This document shows, piece by piece, positions 22,471 to 30,926 of a stretch of 33,767 nucleotides of DNA. The stretch is taken from assembly GCA_003225315.1 (NCBI GenBank), contig QHZD01000052.1, forward strand, positions 1 through 33,767, read 5' to 3'. The stretch is from Acidobacteriota bacterium. GTDB taxonomy: Bacteria; Acidobacteriota; Terriglobia; Acidiferrales; UBA7541. The position numbers were made by a program, and so were the translations under genes. The notes under the pieces are model-generated. The model made no database searches. It was not told the DNA's origin and saw only the letters and a program-made list of their open reading frames with translations. The stretch's first letter is position 1; every line of letters begins with the position of its first letter.

Positions 22471-24897
22471 ATGGCTGAGAAAAAATATAACGTACCAAAC
22501 GTTCTTCCCATTCTGCCGGTTCGTGACACCGTCCTGTTTCCGGGCGCTGTCCTGCCTTTGACCGTGGGACGGGAGAGTTCTTTGGCGTTAGTGAATAGCC
22601 TGCATGGCGACGAAAAGCTTTTGGGAGTGGTGGCGCAGCTGGACCCGCGAATCGAGGATCCTGCCGCCGCCGACCTGCACAAAGTCGGAACGCTGGCTAA
22701 GGTACACAAGACCGTAAAAATGCCGAACGGCAACGTGGTGATCTTTTTGGAAGGCTTGCAGCGCATTCAAGTGCTGGAACTGATCGGCTTGCGTCCATTT
22801 CTGCAAGCCCGCGTGCAGCCGGAGCCGGACATCATCGGCGAATCCGATACGGAACTGGAAGCTTTGCAGCGGAACGTGCAAGAGCTGTTCCGCGACGTGG
22901 TAAGCCACTCGCCGCAGCTTTCCGACGATCTGCAAACCGCGGCAATAAATATCGATCATCCGGGCCGTCTGACGGATTTCATCGCCGGGACCTTGCCGTC
23001 ACTTTCAACGCTGTTGCGCCAGGAATTAATAGAAACCGCCAGCGTGCGCAAGAGGCTGGAAACGCTGATCCGCGAACTCTCGAAGGAACTCGAGGTTCTG
23101 GAGCTGCGCTCGAAAATCCACGAGCAAGTGCAGGAACAGGTGAGCCAAAACCAGCGCGAGTACTTGCTGCGTGAGCAGATGAAGGCGATTCAAAAGGAAC
23201 TTGGCGAATCCGACGATACGATGCAGGAGATCGACGAACTCCGGAAAAAAGTGGAAGAAGCCGGCATGACCGCGGAAGCCAAGAAAGAGTGCGAACGCGA
23301 GCTCAAGCGGCTGTCGAAAATGACTCCTGCTTCCGCGGAGTACATGGTTTCGCGGACATATCTGGAATGGATGACTTCGCTGCCGTGGAGCAAGTCCTCG
23401 GGCAGCTCGGAAATCGACATCGTGAAGGCGCACGAGATTCTCGACGAGGACCACTACGATCTGCAGAAGGTGAAGGAGCGCATCCTCGATTACCTGGCGG
23501 TGAAGAAGCTTCAGCCGGGAATGAAGGGACCGATTCTTTGCTTCGTGGGCCCTCCGGGCGTGGGCAAGACGTCGCTTGGCAAGTCCATCGCGCGTTCTCT
23601 GGGGCGCAAGTTCGTGCGCATCGCTCTTGGCGGTATGCACGACGAGGCGGAAATCCGCGGCCACCGGCGCACGTACATCGGCGCGTTGCCGGGACAAATT
23701 ATTCAAGGATTGAAGCGCGGGGAAACAAACGACCCGGTGATGATGCTGGACGAGGTCGACAAGCTCGGGCGCGATTTCCGCGGCGATCCGTCCTCGGCAC
23801 TGATGGAAGTTCTCGACCCGGAGCAGAACAGCTCGTTCCGCGATCACTATCTGGACGTGCCATTCGATCTCTCGAAGGTGCTGTTCATCGCCACGGCGAA
23901 CTGGATGGATCCCATCCCGGAGCCGTTGCGGGACCGCATGGAGATCATCGAATTGCCCGGGTACACAGGCGAAGAGAAGCTGCACATCGCGCATAAGTAC
24001 CTGATCCCCAAGCAGGCCAAGGAACACGGCCTGACAGTGGGCGAACAGATCGAGTTCACGAACGAAGGCTTGCAGGAGATCATCCACAGCTTCACGCGAG
24101 AAGCCGGTGTGCGCAACCTGGAGCGCGAGATCGCCACGATCACACGCAAACAGGCGCGGCGCATGGCCGAAGGCAAGATGGAGAAGATGGTCGTCACACC
24201 GGAAGTGGTCCGCGAATTCCTGGGCGTGCCGAAATTCCGCACGGAAAAGGAAGTCGAGGAGCGCGTCAAGAGGCCCGGCGTTGCCGTCGGACTGGTCTGG
24301 ACGCCGGTGGGAGGCGACATCATCTTCATCGAAGCGACGCGCATGCGTGGCGGCAAGCAATTCACCATGACCGGACATCTGGGCGAGGTCATGCAGGAAT
24401 CGATGACCGCAGCACTGACCTGGACGCGCGCGAACGGCGAACGCTACGGCATCGATCCGGACTTCTTCCGCAAGCAGGACATTCACATCCACGTGCCTTC
24501 GGGCGCGGTTCCGAAGGATGGACCGTCCGCCGGAGCAGCCATGGTGACTGCGCTGGTGAGCTTGCTGAGCGGGCGTCCGGTGAAGGACCGGCTGGCAATG
24601 ACCGGCGAAATGACACTCTCAGGTGTGGTTCTGCCCATCGGCGGCGTAAAGGAAAAGGTGCTCGGCGCAAAGCGGGCCGGAATCAAGGAAGTTCTGCTGC
24701 CTGCGGACAATGAGCCAAATGTCGTGGCGGATCTCACGCCAGAGATTCTCGGCGACATCAAAATTACGTACGTGCATACGCTGGACGAAGTTCTCGAACA
24801 TGCGCTGCAGAAAGAGGCGGTGACCCCGCCGATCGTTCCGCAGCCGGAGCCAAAGCAGAAGCGCCTTGGCCCCGAGGGACCGCGGGCCATTCACTGA
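22471..24897 (+). CDS. lon: ATP-dependent protease Lon (LonA)
   Basis: The 808-aa cytoplasmic AAA+ protease that degrades misfolded and regulatory proteins. The N-terminal substrate domain (PNVLPILPVRDTVLFPGAV) is followed by the coiled-coil QREYLLREQMKAIQKELGE, Walker A GPPGVGKT (360-367), Walker B MMLDEVDK, and the protease domain with the Ser686-Lys729 dyad (KDGPSAGAAM and GGVKEKVLGAK); their spacing of 43 matches E. coli Lon. AGGGGAA before the ATG is a good ribosome site. A strong hairpin terminator lies 60 bases after the stop. No CIRCE or clear heat-shock sigma element was seen in the 249-base upstream gap. Confidence 0.98.
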   Translation: MAEKKYNVPNVLPILPVRDTVLFPGAVLPLTVGRESSLALVNSLHGDEKLLGVVAQLDPRIEDPAAADLHKVGTLAKVHKTVKMPNGNVVIFLEGLQRIQVLELIGLRPFLQARVQPEPDIIGESDTELEALQRNVQELFRDVVSHSPQLSDDLQTAAINIDHPGRLTDFIAGTLPSLSTLLRQELIETASVRKRLETLIRELSKELEVLELRSKIHEQVQEQVSQNQREYLLREQMKAIQKELGESDDTMQEIDELRKKVEEAGMTAEAKKECERELKRLSKMTPASAEYMVSRTYLEWMTSLPWSKSSGSSEIDIVKAHEILDEDHYDLQKVKERILDYLAVKKLQPGMKGPILCFVGPPGVGKTSLGKSIARSLGRKFVRIALGGMHDEAEIRGHRRTYIGALPGQIIQGLKRGETNDPVMMLDEVDKLGRDFRGDPSSALMEVLDPEQNSSFRDHYLDVPFDLSKVLFIATANWMDPIPEPLRDRMEIIELPGYTGEEKLHIAHKYLIPKQAKEHGLTVGEQIEFTNEGLQEIIHSFTREAGVRNLEREIATITRKQARRMAEGKMEKMVVTPEVVREFLGVPKFRTEKEVEERVKRPGVAVGLVWTPVGGDIIFIEATRMRGGKQFTMTGHLGEVMQESMTAALTWTRANGERYGIDPDFFRKQDIHIHVPSGAVPKDGPSAGAAMVTALVSLLSGRPVKDRLAMTGEMTLSGVVLPIGGVKEKVLGAKRAGIKEVLLPADNEPNVVADLTPEILGDIKITYVHTLDEVLEHALQKEAVTPPIVPQPEPKQKRLGPEGPRAIH

Positions 24898-24958
24898 GAA
24901 ACATTTAGCCTCGACTAGGAGCGCGACATGTCGTGCCCCACAAAGAAAGCATGTCATA

Positions 24959-24990
24959 GGCCCCCGATCGAATCGGGGGCCTTTTCATTT
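24959..24990 (+). terminator. Intrinsic terminator after lon
   Basis: A perfect 10-bp GC-rich stem (GGCCCCCGAT and its complement) with a 3-base loop, followed by TTTTCATTTT. Its stem is nearly identical to that of the terminator at 28451, so the two may share an origin. Confidence 0.9.
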
Positions 24991-25042
24991 TCGGCGACAC
25001 TAGCGGCCTGGAAACAAAGTCCTGCTAACATGTGTCTGAAAG

Positions 25043-25648
25043 ATGCCTCACGAAAAATCAATTGCAACGGATGCCCCGGCGGACCTTGCCAAGCGCATTA
25101 CGGAAGCGCTGCTCCGAGAGCGCGTCGTGCCGCGGTTTGTGGATTCTTACGTCGTTGAAAACGGCCGTCATGCGCTGCAGGTTCACGCTTCGCTTTATCG
25201 CGATCTTCTGACGCTATTGCAGCGGGAGGCGCTGCTGGCGCTGACGGTGCGGGCCCTGGCCATCGTTTGCGACGAGCCGCACGCCGCGGGAAAATCCAAG
25301 CCATGTCCCATGTTGCGGCGGGACGCCACGGCGTTTCGCAGAAAGTATCTGGCGTCGCTCGCACGGCAGCAGGGTTGGAGTGCAGGCGACGCGCTGGATT
25401 TTCAGCGGGACCTGCAGATCTACCAGGAATTGCTGGCGCGCGCGGCAGCGAAACGGCGCACGCGAAAGCCCTTTGAAGCCGCGGACCATCCCTTCGTCGA
25501 CCGTTGCGCCTTTCTGCTGGATTCGTCGTTCATGGAAAACGCACGGCTGGCGGCAAGCCGCACCTTGGCGGGGATCGAGGAGCTGGCGGCACAACTCACT
25601 GCTTTGCCCGATGCGGAGACGAAGACAAAGGCTTCCGACACAAGTTGA
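25043..25648 (+). CDS. Hypothetical protein, helical, unknown family
   Basis: A 201-aa soluble protein rich in Ala, Arg and Leu, predicted mostly alpha-helical. I recognise no family. Visible stretches are SYVVENGRHALQVHASLYRDLLTLLQREALLALTVRALAIVCDE near the N-terminus and FVDRCAFLLDSSFMENARLAASRTLAGIEELAAQL near the C-terminus. There is no signal peptide or membrane segment. Codon use matches the neighbours, and it stands alone after the lon terminator. The ATG at 25043 has only GAAAG before it. Real gene likely; function unknown. Confidence 0.7.
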   Translation: MPHEKSIATDAPADLAKRITEALLRERVVPRFVDSYVVENGRHALQVHASLYRDLLTLLQREALLALTVRALAIVCDEPHAAGKSKPCPMLRRDATAFRRKYLASLARQQGWSAGDALDFQRDLQIYQELLARAAAKRRTRKPFEAADHPFVDRCAFLLDSSFMENARLAASRTLAGIEELAAQLTALPDAETKTKASDTS

Positions 25649-25741
25649 GCGAAGAATTCTTTGGGATGGTTCTAGTTATCGAGCCACGTCGCTGAGAAAA
25701 GCGCGTCGCGGAATTGCCTCGCCACCAGCATGCAGGAACAG

Positions 25742-26083
25742 CTAGGAAATGCGTTCTACCTGGACGGCTGTTCCATAGGCGAGAACTTCGGTTACGCCTT
25801 GCATTACTTCGGTGGCGTCATAGCGCATGCCCACAACAGCATTCGCTCCGTGCTGGCCGGCGTGCTGCAACAGAAGTTCGAAGGAATCTTCGCGCGTCTT
25901 CTCGCAGAGGTTCGTTAGTATGGTGATGTTTCCGCCGACGATAGTTTGAAGCGCGGCGCCTAGGTTCCCGATCAGGCTGCGCGAGCGCACGACAATTCCC
26001 CGCACAATCCCTAAATTCCTGACGATCCGGTAGCCTGGCAGTTCGAGCGCTGAAGTGACCATACTCGCATCCACTAGTGGCAT
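25742..26083 (-). CDS. YbjQ/UPF0145 family protein
   Basis: A 113-aa protein of the YbjQ family (formerly called heavy-metal-binding domain, DUF74). The pattern [19 protein letters not shown], then [31 protein letters not shown] and VLAYGTAV, is diagnostic. These proteins form pentamers; their cellular role is not established. AAGGAG seven bases before the ATG supports the start. It is divergent from the glycosyltransferase gene, with 93 bases between the starts that must hold both promoters. Confidence 0.92.
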   Translation of the reverse strand: MPLVDASMVTSALELPGYRIVRNLGIVRGIVVRSRSLIGNLGAALQTIVGGNITILTNLCEKTREDSFELLLQHAGQHGANAVVGMRYDATEVMQGVTEVLAYGTAVQVERIS

Positions 26084-26176
26084 TTTGTTCTCCTTGGTAA
26101 TGGGCGTTTACCGGTGCGATTCTAACCGTTCAAAGGGCGCACTGCGAGCAATGTTCGTCTGCTATCCTCAGACAAC

Positions 26177-27370
26177 GTGGAAACATTATTCTATTTTCTG
26201 GTGTTCCTGCAGATTCTCCTTGGCGTGTACCTCATCTGGCACGCTTGGCAGTGGCTCGGTTACGTGCGGCGGCGTCTGCACTCGGATCCGGGATTCTACA
26301 CGCCACGCGTAGCCGTGCTTTGCCCCTGCAAAGGCATGGAGCCGGGCCTGGAGCGCAACCTGCTGTCGCTCACGGAATTCGAGCGTCAAAACTACGAAAT
26401 CTTTTTCATTCTGGCTTCAGCTTCGGATCCGGCGCGCAGCATTGTCGAGCGGGTAGCCAAAAATTCTAGGGTGAAAGCCAATGTAATCATCGCGGGAAAC
26501 CCGGCTAACTCCGGCGAAAAAGTGAACAATCTGCGCGTGGCGGTGGAACAACTGCCGCCAGAATTTGAAGTCCTCGTCTTCACCGATTCCGATGGCTGTC
26601 CAGGGAGACGCTGGCTGCACCATCTCGTGTCGCCGCTGGGGGATGTGAGAATCGGAGCGACAACCACCATGCGCTGGCTGCTTCCGAATCGCAGCAATCT
26701 GCCTACTGCACTGCTCGCCGCGTGGAATGCGCCGCTGGCCACCATGCTCACCGAGAAGAGCAAAAACTTCTGCTGGGGCGGCGGCACGGCCATCCGCCGG
26801 AGCACTTTCGAACAGTCGGGTGTCATGGACGTGTGGAGGAATTCCGTTAGCGATGATTATTCCTTGACCCGAGCGCTGGAGCGCACGAACCGCCCGATCG
26901 TTTTCATTCCGGAGTGTTTGACGCTCTCTTACGCCGAGACCGATTTGCAAGGACTGCTCGAATTCACAAACCGACAAGTATTGATCACGCGTGTGTACGC
27001 GGGAAATATTTGGAGGACCGCGGCAGCGACGCATCTTCTCTACTGCATGACGTTCTTATTCGGCGTCATTCTGTTCCTTAGCGTTACTTTCGAACAGCGG
27101 CCTGCATTCCATATCGCTGCTTTGACTTTTCTTCCGCTTGTCCTTTCTTCGATCCGCAGCGCCATCCGCCTCGTCGGTGTAACGGAAGCTCTCCCGGCTG
27201 CCCGCTCGCAAATCATGGGGCAAGCCTGGATTTATGTCCTGTTAACACTTCTTGTTCCATTTCTGTACATCGTGAATTTTGTGAACTCTCTCGTCACGCG
27301 CAAGATTCGGTGGCGCGGTGTAACCTACGAATTGATTGGTCCGGAACAAACGCGAATCATCCAGTATTGA
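26177..27370 (+). CDS. Membrane glycosyltransferase, GT2/GT21 (ceramide glucosyltransferase / HpnI-like)
   Basis: A 397-aa integral membrane glycosyltransferase. An N-terminal membrane helix (LFYFLVFLQILLGVYLIW) precedes the GT-A catalytic domain: CPCKGMEPGL, FTDSDGCPG (the DxD-type metal site) and SDDYSLTRALER (catalytic Asp). Three C-terminal hydrophobic segments follow (about 285-305, 310-330 and 350-372). The place of the usual (Q/R)xxRW motif is taken by RQVLITRVY, with Val for Trp. The closest known groups are ceramide glucosyltransferases and the hopanoid enzyme HpnI, so a lipid-linked acceptor is likely. No hopanoid genes are nearby. The start is GTG at 26177. Confidence 0.87.
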   Translation: METLFYFLVFLQILLGVYLIWHAWQWLGYVRRRLHSDPGFYTPRVAVLCPCKGMEPGLERNLLSLTEFERQNYEIFFILASASDPARSIVERVAKNSRVKANVIIAGNPANSGEKVNNLRVAVEQLPPEFEVLVFTDSDGCPGRRWLHHLVSPLGDVRIGATTTMRWLLPNRSNLPTALLAAWNAPLATMLTEKSKNFCWGGGTAIRRSTFEQSGVMDVWRNSVSDDYSLTRALERTNRPIVFIPECLTLSYAETDLQGLLEFTNRQVLITRVYAGNIWRTAAATHLLYCMTFLFGVILFLSVTFEQRPAFHIAALTFLPLVLSSIRSAIRLVGVTEALPAARSQIMGQAWIYVLLTLLVPFLYIVNFVNSLVTRKIRWRGVTYELIGPEQTRIIQY

Positions 27371-27405
27371 GCCTGTCGATAGAATGAGGTGCTGGCGGAG
27401 ATCTA

Positions 27406-27443
27406 TTTTCCCTCTTGGAGAATTCCTCATTAGGGAGGGAAAA
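27406..27443 (+). terminator. Possible terminator of the glycosyltransferase gene
   Basis: TTTTCCCTC and GAGGGAAAA arms, nine perfect pairs, with a 20-base loop, 36 bases after the stop. The long loop and lack of a T-run on the plus strand make it uncertain. Confidence 0.4.
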
Positions 27444-27530
27444 ATTTCGTCTAGCGTGCAATTCCTACCGTCAAATGGGCTTAAAAATGCCTAATGTCGC
27501 GCATAAGTCCCCAAAATTGAATAGGTTGCA

Positions 27531-27580
27531 TATTCTTCCATTCGGAAGAATATTTGCATACAACGAAGGTTCGGTATAAT
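27531..27580 (+). promoter_or_regulatory. Candidate promoter with operator-like inverted repeat, LuxR-type gene
   Basis: TATAAT (27575-27580) with TTGCAT 15 bases upstream (27554-27559), and a perfect palindrome ATTCTTCC-ATTC-GGAAGAAT just before (about 27533-27552). This would start a leader of about 200 bases. Confidence 0.4.
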
Positions 27581-27586
27581 TTGACG

Positions 27587-27791
27587 CGGGCGAAAATTTC
27601 GGGGAGCCCTGCCCACGCCTGGTCATTTTCGATACGTAGACAAGAGTCGCGAAGCCTTTCAGTTCTCTCTTTTGGCTTCTTGGCTGACTTGTCTACCCAT
27701 CTGGGGAGTCACGCCCCGCCGAGGGGCGAAGAAAAATAAAACTTAATAGGCTTCGGTTCCGTCACTGAGGCTGCATTCTGAGGGGGTGCAC
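27587..27791 (+). promoter_or_regulatory. Structured 5' leader of the LuxR-type gene
   Basis: The long untranslated stretch contains a 9-bp perfect stem (27636-27644 with 27688-27696) enclosing a second 6-bp stem (27651-27656 with 27674-27679), then a separate 6-bp GC hairpin (27712-27717 with 27723-27728). Nested, well-spaced stems suggest a folded RNA that may control expression. It does not match the c-di-GMP-I, fluoride or purine riboswitch consensus that I know. Confidence 0.45.
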
Positions 27792-28406
27792 GTGAAGGTG
27801 ATCCGCAGAAGTGAACACCTGCAACAATTGGCAAGTTCTCGCCCGCATTTTCCCCGCGATGTCTATTTTTTCTATGAAAAAGGCACCGGAGTCGCCCACT
27901 TTCATGTCGAAGCCGGACCAGACGGCCGGTTTCCGGTGGACCAAGCCGCCGGTCTGCTGGCAATGCACTGCATGGTAAGGGGTCAGTCCACGGACGATTA
28001 CGTTGTCATGGTCCAGGCCGAAGACGAGATCCTGGAAGGCCTCAAAGAGAAAGCAAACAAGCTCCTGGAAGCAGGGAAATCGGTCTGCAGTCAGGTGAAG
28101 ATGACGCGGCGGGAGGAAGAAGTTCTCTCCGGCCTAATGAAGAGTCTCGCCAACAAGGAAATCGCCGCCAACCTGAATCTCTCCGAGCGCACCGTGAAAT
28201 TCCACGTCTCCTCGCTGCTCGCGAAGTTCCGTGTGCGCGGCCGCATGGAGTTGGTTCGGGAAGCTTCGCGGCAAACCGCCGGCGCTATGTCGATGGGGAT
28301 GCCGACGGCGACGCGAGAGGCGCGCGCTCTGGCGCCGAGGAATTATCCCTCGACCCGGCAACCGGTATCCGTTGTTCCACTAACCAAGCGGCAATTGATG
28401 GCATAA
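27792..28406 (+). CDS. LuxR-family HTH transcription regulator with atypical N-terminus
   Basis: A 204-aa DNA-binding protein. The LuxR/GerE helix-turn-helix lies at about 104-160 (MTRREEEVLSGLMKSLANKEIAANLNLSERTVKFHVSSLLAKF). The N-terminal 100 residues are not a receiver: no phospho-Asp pocket is visible, and I recognise no domain there (FYFFYEKGTG-like start, a hydrophobic GLLAMHCMV, then a charged helix DEILEGLKEKANKLLEAGK). A Pro/Arg/Thr-rich tail of 40 residues follows the HTH. I prefer the GTG at 27792 because AGGGGG lies five bases upstream; a GTG at 27786 would overlap that ribosome site. Targets unknown. Confidence 0.88.
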   Translation: MKVIRRSEHLQQLASSRPHFPRDVYFFYEKGTGVAHFHVEAGPDGRFPVDQAAGLLAMHCMVRGQSTDDYVVMVQAEDEILEGLKEKANKLLEAGKSVCSQVKMTRREEEVLSGLMKSLANKEIAANLNLSERTVKFHVSSLLAKFRVRGRMELVREASRQTAGAMSMGMPTATREARALAPRNYPSTRQPVSVVPLTKRQLMA

Positions 28407-28444
28407 TCATAATTCGGATTCCATTCCAATTTTTCAAGGCATAT

Positions 28445-28479
28445 AAAAAAGCCCCCGATTTGATCGGGGGCTTTTTATT
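28445..28479. terminator. Bidirectional intrinsic terminator
   Basis: A-run, then GCCCCCGAT-TTG-ATCGGGGGC, then a T-run. It can serve the LuxR-type gene on the plus strand and the convergent superoxide dismutase gene on the minus strand. Confidence 0.92.
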
Positions 28480-28503
28480 TCTCGAAGGCTGGTAGGTGAA
28501 GAA

Positions 28504-29259
28504 CTATTTTTTCGCGGCATCGAAGAGTTCGGCGGCTTTGTCCCAATTGACGACGTTCCACCAGGCCTTGATGTAATCCCCGCGCAGGTTTTGATACTTC
28601 AAGTAGTAGGCGTGTTCCCAGACGTCCAGACCTAGAACAACCTTGCCGCCGCCCGAAAGCAGATAAGGAGTGTCCTGATTTGGCGTAGAGTCGATGGCAA
28701 GTTTCCCGTCGCGGACGACCAGCCAGGCCCATCCGGAACCAAAGCGGCCCAAGCCGGCAGCGGCAAACTTCTCCTGAAATCCGGCAAAGGAACCAAACGC
28801 CGAATTGATCGCGGCCGCAAGATTCCCCTTGGGATCTCCGCCACCGCCCTTTTTCATGAGCGTCCAGAAGAGCGTGTGGTTCCAATGGCCGCCGCCGTTG
28901 TTGCGGACGGCGTTGCGAATATTCTCCGGGACGGAATCGAGGCCTTTGAGCAGATCGTCGATGGACTTCGCCTGCAAACTGGCCTGACCCTCCAGGGCCT
29001 TGTTAAGGTTGGTCACGTAAGCGCCGTGATGTTTGTCATGATGGATCTCCATCGTCTTGGCGTCGATGTAGGGCTCAAGTGCGTCAAACGAGTACGGCAA
29101 CGGGGGCACAGTAAATGCCACGGGTTTATCCTCCAGAGTAAGATTTGAATCCGAGTTGGTAGCGTTGCCGGCGCGCAAAAAGCCAGGTGCAGCACTTCCT
29201 GCCCCAAGCAATCCAGCGCCGACGATACCCGTATCCAACAAAAAATTACGGCGATTCAT
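28504..29259 (-). CDS. Superoxide dismutase (Mn/Fe), exported with Tat-like signal
   Basis: An iron/manganese superoxide dismutase, 251 aa, that converts superoxide to peroxide and oxygen. The metal ligands are in [24 protein letters not shown] and [19 protein letters not shown] and the Gln in PNQDTP favour the manganese type. The protein is about 45 residues longer than cytoplasmic forms because of an N-terminal leader [21 protein letters not shown] with adjacent arginines ahead of a hydrophobic stretch, which looks like a Tat signal. A periplasmic enzyme is therefore likely. Convergent with the LuxR-type gene and sharing its terminator. Confidence 0.95.
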   Translation of the reverse strand: MNRRNFLLDTGIVGAGLLGAGSAAPGFLRAGNATNSDSNLTLEDKPVAFTVPPLPYSFDALEPYIDAKTMEIHHDKHHGAYVTNLNKALEGQASLQAKSIDDLLKGLDSVPENIRNAVRNNGGGHWNHTLFWTLMKKGGGGDPKGNLAAAINSAFGSFAGFQEKFAAAGLGRFGSGWAWLVVRDGKLAIDSTPNQDTPYLLSGGGKVVLGLDVWEHAYYLKYQNLRGDYIKAWWNVVNWDKAAELFDAAKK

Positions 29260-29346
29260 GGGAACCTCAGCAATGCGGAGGGCGAATCGACCTGCGGGTG
29301 GAATTATACCGCTACCTGTCGCTCTCGCAACTTTTCCCTTGCGCTC

Positions 29347-30480
29347 TTATTGGATGCGCGAAAGCGCCCAACGGGCAGATTCCGCGAGAACCTGATCCTC
29401 GGAAACCGCCAGCCGCTCTACCAGGGATCGAATGCGGCCGTGATCCGTCATACCCGGCCGCAGACCGGAATTCCCAAGCGCCATGCACGCGTTGCGCATC
29501 AGGCCGCGCCATTTAGCGCGTTTGACGGCGCTTCCGCGAAACAATTCGCGAAAGTCAACTTCGCTCAGCCCGAGGAGCCACTCCAGTCTCGGAAGGTAGA
29601 GCGATTCCTCTTGCGGCGGCAGAGACGTGCCGCGATTTTCTTCGCGCGCGGGAAAAACTCTCGGCTGGAACTGCGGAGTGCTAACAATCGGTGCGCGCCG
29701 GTTCCACGGACAAACATCCTGGCAGATATCACAGCCGAAAACGTGATTTCCCATCGGCTCGCGGAACTCTTCAGGGATCGATCCCCTCAGCTCGATGGTC
29801 AGGTAGGAAATGCACTTTCGCGCGTCCATGACGTAGGGTTCGACGAAGGCCTGCGTGGGGCAAGCGTCCAGGCAACGCCGGCAGCTTCCGCACAAATCCG
29901 GCGGAGGCAGCTCGTTCTCCCCGAGCGTCGGTTCGAGATCGAGAGTGGTGAGTATGACACCGAGAAAAAAGAACGAGCCCAGCATTTGATTGAGCAGCAG
30001 CGTGTTTTTCCCAAGCCATCCCAAACCGGCATATTTAGCGAGCACGCGCTCCTGAATCGGTCCCGTATCGACGTAAGCGCGCGCCTCGAATGGCTCCGTA
30101 AAGCGTTCGCGCAAGGATTCCACCAGCGCGTCCAGTCTCTCGCGCAGTACATCGTGGTAGTCGTCGCCCCAGGCATAACGGGAAATCCACCCGGTCGGCT
30201 TGCTGTATTCGATTGGCAAGGCAGGATCGCTGGAGAGAGGCCGCTCCGTGTTGTAGTTGAGCAAGCATACGATGACACTCCGGATTCCCGGCATGGCAGT
30301 TTGCGGGTCGGAGCGCCGAGGATCCTCGAGGTACTTCATCTCGCCGGCGTAGCCTCGGGCAAGCCAGTCGGGCATTTGCTCGAGTTCGGGAAATTTTTCC
30401 GCGCGCACTAGGCCACAGAGGTCGAACCCTAGAATCTTCGCCTGGTCGACAATCCAAAGCGTATCGGCGAGGAGCATCAT
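29347..30480 (-). CDS. queG: Epoxyqueuosine reductase
   Basis: Cobalamin- and iron-sulphur-dependent enzyme for the last step of queuosine synthesis in tRNA, 377 aa. Two [4Fe-4S] motifs are present, CGSCRRCLDACP and CDICQDVCPWN. The N-terminal half shows AKYAGLGWLGKNTLLL, typical of QueG, and RYAWGDDYH near the cobalamin region. A C-terminal HEAT-like part (GLMRNACMALGNSG) is present, so it is QueG rather than the unrelated QueH. Two ATGs begin at 30480 and 30477; no strong ribosome site is seen. It lies 93 bases downstream of the RsbV-like gene on the same strand. Confidence 0.96.
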   Translation of the reverse strand: MMLLADTLWIVDQAKILGFDLCGLVRAEKFPELEQMPDWLARGYAGEMKYLEDPRRSDPQTAMPGIRSVIVCLLNYNTERPLSSDPALPIEYSKPTGWISRYAWGDDYHDVLRERLDALVESLRERFTEPFEARAYVDTGPIQERVLAKYAGLGWLGKNTLLLNQMLGSFFFLGVILTTLDLEPTLGENELPPPDLCGSCRRCLDACPTQAFVEPYVMDARKCISYLTIELRGSIPEEFREPMGNHVFGCDICQDVCPWNRRAPIVSTPQFQPRVFPAREENRGTSLPPQEESLYLPRLEWLLGLSEVDFRELFRGSAVKRAKWRGLMRNACMALGNSGLRPGMTDHGRIRSLVERLAVSEDQVLAESARWALSRIQ

Positions 30481-30573
30481 CGAGATGATTGTGCCGTAGT
30501 CCCGCGAATCCGGCGAGCCTTACGAAATTCCGACATGGTGCTGGGGAAGATTGATCAGATGGAATCAGACGAA

Positions 30574-30918
30574 TCAGGTGAAACTTCGCAGCGCGGCGCT
30601 CTCGTCAGTAAAAACATCAAATACCGTGTAGAGTTTGGTGATCTGAAGAAGATCTTTGACTTTCTTGGTCAGGTGCAGCAACTTCAAGTCCCCGCTCTGA
30701 TTCTTCACCGCCGTAAACCCGCTGACCAATTCGCCGATTCCCGAACTGTCGATGTAGTCCACGTCCGCGAGATTCAGAAGAATCCTTCTCCTTTGATCCT
30801 CCAGCAACCCGCGGATGGTCTTTCGCAACAAAGCGCTGCCATCTCCCAGCGTGATCTTGCCGCTTAGATCCACAACGGTGACTTGCCCGGCATCGCGGTG
30901 CGTCGCATGTAGTGACAT
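30574..30918 (-). CDS. STAS-domain anti-sigma factor antagonist (RsbV/SpoIIAA type)
   Basis: A 114-aa single STAS domain. The phosphorylatable serine lies in DYIDSSGIGELV, following the strand ILLNLADV. Members bind the anti-sigma kinase when unphosphorylated and so release a sigma factor. It begins 8 bases after the RsbW-like gene, and the gap contains the ribosome site GGGAACAG, so the two are translated from one message. A SpoIIE-type phosphatase that could reactivate it is encoded at 19.6-20.8 kb. Confidence 0.94.
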   Translation of the reverse strand: MSLHATHRDAGQVTVVDLSGKITLGDGSALLRKTIRGLLEDQRRRILLNLADVDYIDSSGIGELVSGFTAVKNQSGDLKLLHLTKKVKDLLQITKLYTVFDVFTDESAALRSFT

Positions 30919-30926
30919 CTGTTCCC

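Noticed and set aside
23026-24492. Long minus-strand open frame of 488 codons
   Set aside because: It is antisense to lon, rich in His and Arg with no family motif; a typical shadow in GC-rich DNA.
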